Shown here: one piece after another, positions 59,211 through 64,000 of the stretch
Numbering within the stretch: position 1 is the first letter of the stretch
Layout: each line of letters opens with the position of its first letter
From: Rhynchopus sp. YZ270_cl-10
Taxonomy: Eukaryota; Euglenozoa; Diplonemea; Diplonemida; Diplonemidae
Direction of reading: 5' to 3'
Length of the DNA stretch: 64,000 bases
Assembly (NCBI GenBank): GCA_964035575.1
Contig: OZ037895.1
Span: 620,001 to 684,000 of the forward strand
Position numbers and translations under genes: made by a program
Notes under the pieces: model-generated
Databases searched by the model: none
The model's input: the letters and a program-made list of their open reading frames with translations, nothing else
What the model was told of the DNA's origin: nothing

Positions 59211-61016
59211 TAGCACTATTGTAACGTCATGGTCTTAGCTTCCCAAAAAGAAAAATGAGGAACATAGTGGGAATAACACTTCATCGGGTATGCACGCGGG
59301 GGAAGTGTTGGGGGAGGGGTGCAAAAGCACACGCAAAGTCGCCTACTACAAAAGGGAGAAAAGGTAAAAAGAGAACAGCTGGTTAAAATGACCCAAAAGA
59401 CTCACGGTGTGTTGCCACCTTATAAAAAGAAACATTGAGAATAACGTAAAATAAAGGGGGTATGTGTGTGGAGCGTGTACACGGTAGCCCTCTGTCAGGC
59501 CCTGACAACGTGTTATTTCACCTCATTTTTGGACCCTGTAACCCGTTGCATCATTCTAATGGATATCGTGTGTGTGGAATATTGTGTGTGGAAGACCGTA
59601 TCACGGGTTTGCAACATCTTTTTTGCCTTTGCTATAGTGTTTGGTAGGGGGGGGGCACAACGTTACCCTTACTGAATTAATCCACAAAGTCTGGTATGAC
59701 TTGAAAACTGCTGTGACGGCGTTGTCACACCGTGTCGGGCAGTGTGAAAAGGTCGCAGGCATTGGGGGGGGGTATGAAAAAAATGGTAGTTGTTGATACA
59801 GGCACCTCCGACTGACCTACTGTACGATGCCAGCCATCCGGATGAAAGCACAAAAAAAAAAAATAATAATGAAAGATGGACCTAAGCATCTCACAGTCAC
59901 CACTTACCAAAAAGAGTTGCGTGGAGATCACACGAAAACAAAGGTTACTCACGTCGTCAATTTATCAACTTATCAAAAAAGAAAAATGGAAACTGGGAGA
60001 TAAATGGAACAAGAGGAGACGACGGGATGGAGACCTTGAAAGATGAACGGGACACGCTTGTCGCGGAAACATACAGGACTGTTGGGTTTCGTTTATGAAA
60101 CTCTCGCAAGGAAACAATCGCCTGATCATCGCTCACTCGATGATCGTTGCGAGGGGGGGGCCCATTACACGACGGGAGAGAGAGGCTTTTGTACTGTTCA
60201 CGCTTTTTACACAGAGACAGCTGGTGCAAATAAATTTAAAAAAAAACAACAAAAAAACAAAATCCTTGAAAATGCTGCAAACGCTTCGAAGGGGAGGAAA
60301 GGTTGTTGAAGTGCAAACGCGAAAAAAAATACACGACTATCGTGTAGCCACTCAGAACACGTGGCAAAAGAAAAGTTAATAAGGTGAAACCTAAGCCTCT
60401 CTCGCTTAGGTGACCTTTGATAATAAAAGGCAAAAAAAGGTTGAACAGGTGAGAAGGTAACACTAAATAGACAATACACTCGTGATCCACGCAGATACAT
60501 TCCCCTTTGCCCTGTACCCCCATATCCCCCACCTCTCCCTCACAAAAAAACCCCCAAAAAAAAGGAACAAACGTTTTCTCGCAATGCAATGGTCTAAACT
60601 TGGGGGGTTTTTTTGATCATCAGTTTAGTGTAGCTGCCACGGGGCAGTGTTTCACTATGTTTGTTTTTTTTCCTTGCAAAAGGTAAAATGATAATAGAAA
60701 AAAAGAAGAAAAAAAGGTGAAGATGATATGTGCAAAACGCCTCTGGGACGCAGGCACCCTGACACTCCGGATTCAGGTTTTTTTTTCTAGAATATAATAC
60801 CTGAGGTAGGTTCGTAAAAGAGAGGTAAAACAGCGTGAAGGGGGAGGTGGGGGGAGGTACGGAGGGTTCGGGAAAAGGGAAGTAAAAGGGATCAGGGCAA
60901 ACAGAGGAGGGGTTGGGACACACAGGGCAAACATCGTCGCGCTTTTTGTCACAGCTCTCCCTGCCCTCATTCACAATTTGGAAGAGCAAAACGGGGGGGT
61001 GGGGTTGGGATGTGCG

Positions 61017-61085
61017 CACGACGGTGAAGCAAATGACTTATGGTTTTACTTCACCTTTTGCAAGCCATTTTCGCTCACTGTCGTG
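61017..61085. mobile_element. MITE-like copy, CACGACGGTGA family (69 bp)
   Basis: Ends CACGACGGTGAAGC and TCGCTCACTGTCGTG, with AAATGACTT / AAGCCATTT inside. No TA duplication is visible. Confidence 0.45.
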
Positions 61086-61529
61086 TTGAAAGCAAATGTG
61101 GGTAATTCCTCAGGGCGGAACATTGCCCATATTGGAAGATGTGTGTGTGTAGTATTCTGGTAGCGGGACGCACCCTCTCACCCTTCCGGAGTGTCTCGAA
61201 AGGTGTGGAGTCGCGCCGCTGTTACTATTAAGAGCCTGGTAGCATTGAAGCCAAGCAGGGTTACATTGTTCAGATCAAGCAATGTTTTCTTTCAAAAAAA
61301 AAAGGGGGGGGGGTGTGGGGAGGGAGAGATACGCACTAAATGCACCTTAAGTGAACTGCATCACAATGCGCTGTACTATTAAAAGGATCCTATTTGATGT
61401 GAGAAACACAAAAAAATCTTTCGAGAAAGGCATTAAAGTGAAGGGCCACGATACATCTCATAAGCGGGGTAAAAAAAAAAAAAAAACACGCAAAAAATCA
61501 AAAATCAAAGGGGAATTATTCGGATAGGT

Positions 61530-61780
61530 AGGCTATCAGTCCCTCTCAGCCCAATAAGCGTTAACTCATTGGGTGGAATCTGAGTGGAATTTTTCGGACA
61601 GGTATTAGCAATGGAGTTACCATTGTTATCCTACTGGACGCCGTAAGGCACCTTTCCCGCGTGGATTGTAGCTGATTTAATGAGCCGTCTGCAGATCCAC
61701 TGTTAATCCATTTTACTCTGAGACTTGCATGGCTTAATCCTTGAAACAAGCATATGACTACTGGCAGGATCAACCAGGTT
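61530..61780 (-). rRNA. 5' fragment of 18S rRNA (about 250 nt)
   Basis: The minus strand begins AACCTGGTTGATCCTGCCAG, the universal 18S start, and continues TTAAGCCATGCAAGTCTCAG, CGGCTCATTAAATCAG and GGTAACTCCATTGCTAATAC. It ends after a hairpin CCCAATGAGTTAACGCTTATTGGG; recognisable rRNA does not go on beyond about 61,530. The first 250 nt of an about 1.9-kb gene cannot form a ribosomal subunit, so this is a relic or insertion. Confidence 0.9.
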
Positions 61781-62848
61781 TCTTGTCACTCTAATCGATA
61801 GGGGATTGCTCCCCTGAGATCAGTGATCAAAGAGCCTAATGACGGTTGATATATTCCGGCTTCACCGAAGAGTCGTTCTAAGCAATCTGGGGGATAGGGG
61901 GATAGGGGGGGGCTCCCTTTAATATGGGTTTGAAAGGAAACAAAACGTGAAAAGATGGATGTGTGTGTGTCCTCACATCTTTGTCTTGAAATGAAGCGAG
62001 AGGGTTTTTTTGGATTCATACCAATATTCTTCACAACCCTGAAGCGGGAGAAGAGTTGGCATAGGTCCTGAGTGCAAAAAAAGTATTTCAACATACGCAA
62101 TCAATAAATTGAGAGCATAGGAGGGATCAATAAAAATGTTCCCATAAAAAAAAAGAGAAAATACTAAAAGAGAGGGAGAGAGAAAGCTCCACACGAGCGA
62201 CGAAGACTTTTTGTGCAGCTTTTTTTTTTGCATTTCATATCGCTCTGTGATCTGGGGCCACTTGATTGACTGCACATTCCAGCTTCGCTTGGGAAATTCC
62301 TCACACTTTCGTTTTTTTTTTAAAGTCATGAAGGTTCGTAGAGGGGGATTTTTTTTTGTTGAAAACTTAGTTGTATTAGTGTAGACACCCAGAGGATGAG
62401 CACTAAAGTACATCTTTTCTTTTCGTTTCGGTATTCACACACGAGAGAAACCACAACCGCTTATTTATTACACACAAATGTCACCATACGCACCACAACC
62501 AAAAAAAAAAGGCATCTTGTGGATAAAATTGTTTCATATACATTCTTTTCTGACGAAAAGGAGGTCTAGAGGGTAAAAATGTAGCCGGATAAAAAAAAAT
62601 ACTCTCCTTCTCCTTATGGCATTTTTTTCTACCCGGGATGTGGATAGTATTGTCAGATGGGCTCTACGCTTTCAGTGCTTGGTGTATCTACTACCCAAGC
62701 CTGGTCTCGCGGATCCACCCATCTTCAGCGAAAGGGGTTCGGCATATTGAAGCTCTACCCTTCTTTCGCGCCTTTGTTGTTTTTCTTCTTCTTTGGTAAA
62801 ATTGGTGTAGTGCAGCCTAGTGGGTGACATGCAATCTCCACTTTTTTT
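61781..62848. other. Gene-free stretch beside the 18S fragment
   Basis: Hairpin AGATGGATGTG...CACATCT near 61,945-61,980; dispersed repeat at 62,359-62,404. No gene supported. Confidence 0.5.
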
Positions 62849-64000
62849 TCACACTCCGACAGATCTCTTGAGGATGGGGAGGCTTTCATCGTTCCTGATG
62901 CTGCAGATGCGGAGGCTGGACGACCATTTGTTTTGTTGAATGTTGAGCACAACAATCCCTGCTGTCGCAAACCAACACATTCCGGCACACACTTTGAACC
63001 CCACCGCCTCGGTTGAGACCAGCGTCAGAAGCGCACCCGACACACAAATCCACCATTCCACTGCCCCACCACTCCAGGTATGGCTCACCTCTGTCGTCCT
63101 GCAGGCTTTGGCCAGCGCTGGACCTATGAACCCAAGAGTGGAGATCCCCGACATACTCATTGCTAACAGGCAAATACCGTATAATAAGTCATGATCGATT
63201 TCATCAGACACTTCTACCACCACACTAAGGCACGTCATTGCCAATGAAGCCGTAACAGCGCAGGTGGTGATGATTCTGTCTGCATAGCGGTCACTCAAAC
63301 TGCCTAACATAATGCCTGCAGAGACACCTGACATGACAAAAATAAAGTTGGTCCACGCACCTTGGGTTGTCGAAAAAATCGGTTCGAACAATACTGCTTG
63401 TACTGCGGTTACCGCAAACGACGATCCGCCTAAGATAGAATAGCAGACCAACTGCAGCACAAAGGCTTTGTTGCGAAACAGAGTTTTCATCGCAGCGAGG
63501 AAGGGGGCGAGGAAGGGGCCCTCTACGAAGACAGAGTTCTCCGTCATCATGGTGTGACGACGTGCCATCTCCTTCGGGGGGGAGCGGTAGAGGACGACAA
63601 AGGCAACGAGGGTGCCGGAGACGACCAGGGCTTGGATGAAGAGCATCGTCTTGAGGGCCTCTTGCGAGGTGGCGGTGTAGGGGATGAGGAGCGTCGAGAT
63701 GCCCCATCCTGAGTAGTTCGCCTGCACGCCTATCGAGGTCGCGAGGGTGCGGGTACTGAGGGGAAACCACTTCTCGGGGAGGTACGCCACTCCCGTAACA
63801 ATAGTGCCTCCGGCACACCCGATCATAAGCGAGGAGGCGACAGCAATGTTGTAGGATGAAGTGACCACGGAGAGGTAGCGCAGCCAGGCGGCGGCAATGT
63901 TGCACAGCACGCCTGCGAACATGGTGGCGTAGCTGTGGCGTGTCAGCAGGTGTGACGCAGGGAAGGACACCGGCAGCACCGCGAAGAGCGAAATAGAGTA
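62849..64000 (-). CDS. MFS transporter, FLVCR/DIRC2-like, 5' end beyond window
   Basis: 383 codons, open at the window edge. About ten membrane helices are visible. YLPEKWFPLSTRTLATSIGV then GWGISTLLIP resembles the helix 4-5 region of FLVCR/DIRC2 proteins, where WF, a charged loop and a Gly/Asn-rich helix precede a double-Pro segment. Later parts include GVSAGIMLGSLSDRYADRI, the MFS cytoplasmic motif between helices 8 and 9, and LGFIGPALAKACRTTE. FLVCR-type carriers move heme, choline or related solutes; substrate is not evident here. The C-terminus is short and basic. Confidence 0.8.
   Translation of the reverse strand, partial: YSISLFAVLPVSFPASHLLTRHSYATMFAGVLCNIAAAWLRYLSVVTSSYNIAVASSLMIGCAGGTIVTGVAYLPEKWFPLSTRTLATSIGVQANYSGWGISTLLIPYTATSQEALKTMLFIQALVVSGTLVAFVVLYRSPPKEMARRHTMMTENSVFVEGPFLAPFLAAMKTLFRNKAFVLQLVCYSILGGSSFAVTAVQAVLFEPIFSTTQGAWTNFIFVMSGVSAGIMLGSLSDRYADRIITTCAVTASLAMTCLSVVVEVSDEIDHDLLYGICLLAMSMSGISTLGFIGPALAKACRTTEVSHTWSGGAVEWWICVSGALLTLVSTEAVGFKVCAGMCWFATAGIVVLNIQQNKWSSSLRICSIRNDESLPILKRSVGV

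Larger units (their letters stand above)
57774..61529. other. 3.8-kb gene-free stretch with small repeats
   Basis: Holds a duplicated 120-bp unit, two MITE-like copies and hairpins (e.g. 60,381-60,417, AAGGT...CCTAAG/CTTAGG...ACCTT; 60,730-60,765, GTGCAAAACGCCTC...GACAC). No coding sequence supported. Confidence 0.55.

Overview
The window is nuclear DNA of a eukaryotic protist. Every gene I can support, about 28 in all, lies on the minus strand, so it reads as one unidirectional gene cluster. Most genes have, 25-80 nt before the first ATG, a pyrimidine-rich tract ending in CAG (usually CAG|AT), which is what a spliced-leader trans-splice acceptor looks like. Six genes also carry cis introns, all starting GTATG or GTATA and ending AG. 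One-way gene order, apparent trans-splicing, conventional cis introns and extremely divergent core histones together suggest a euglenozoan, most likely diplonemid-like. A dinoflagellate or perkinsid relative is the main alternative. This assignment is inference; no spliced-leader RNA gene was found.

Layout. 1-1,553: multicopper oxidase cut by the window edge. 2.0-5.6 kb: histone cluster H1, H3, H2A, H2B, H4, H1. 5.6-10.3 kb: spacer with a 737-bp hAT-like insertion, tyrosinase, H3. 10.7-12.2 kb: two tandem eS12 ribosomal protein genes with one intron each. 12.6-18.7 kb: a 2,032-residue ubiquitin-like / dead PPP phosphatase / LRR protein. 18.9-24.2 kb: another H3, repeats, a three-exon gene, and a broken H3 copy between 18-bp direct repeats. 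24.7-33 kb: an unknown protein, URI prefoldin, an acidic protein, a mitochondrial carrier, TatD nuclease. 33.2-40.2 kb: a second copy of the H3-H2A-H2B-H4-H1-tyrosinase-H3 block. 40.5-41.5 kb: a basic coiled-coil gene. 42.9-47.1 kb: two DNA elements with TA flanks. 47.9-48.5 kb: H2A variant. 49.1-52.8 kb: two-exon Sfi1-like gene. 55.4-57.8 kb: flavocytochrome b2 fused to an SdhC-type cytochrome b. 57.8-62.8 kb: mostly empty, with small repeats and a 250-nt 18S rRNA fragment. 62.8-64 kb: MFS transporter cut by the edge.

The two observations I rate highest are: (1) all 14 intact H1/H2A/H2B/H3/H4 genes carry, 65-175 nt after the stop, a short 5-bp stem-loop (transcript GGYGK, 5-6 nt loop, MCRCC) with compensatory changes, usually preceded by a second hairpin, while the lone H2A variant and the non-histone genes lack it. 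This looks like a lineage-specific counterpart of the metazoan histone 3' stem-loop. (2) A lactate-dehydrogenase-type flavocytochrome whose C-terminus is a membrane SdhC-like b-heme domain, suggesting a one-chain lactate:quinone oxidoreductase.
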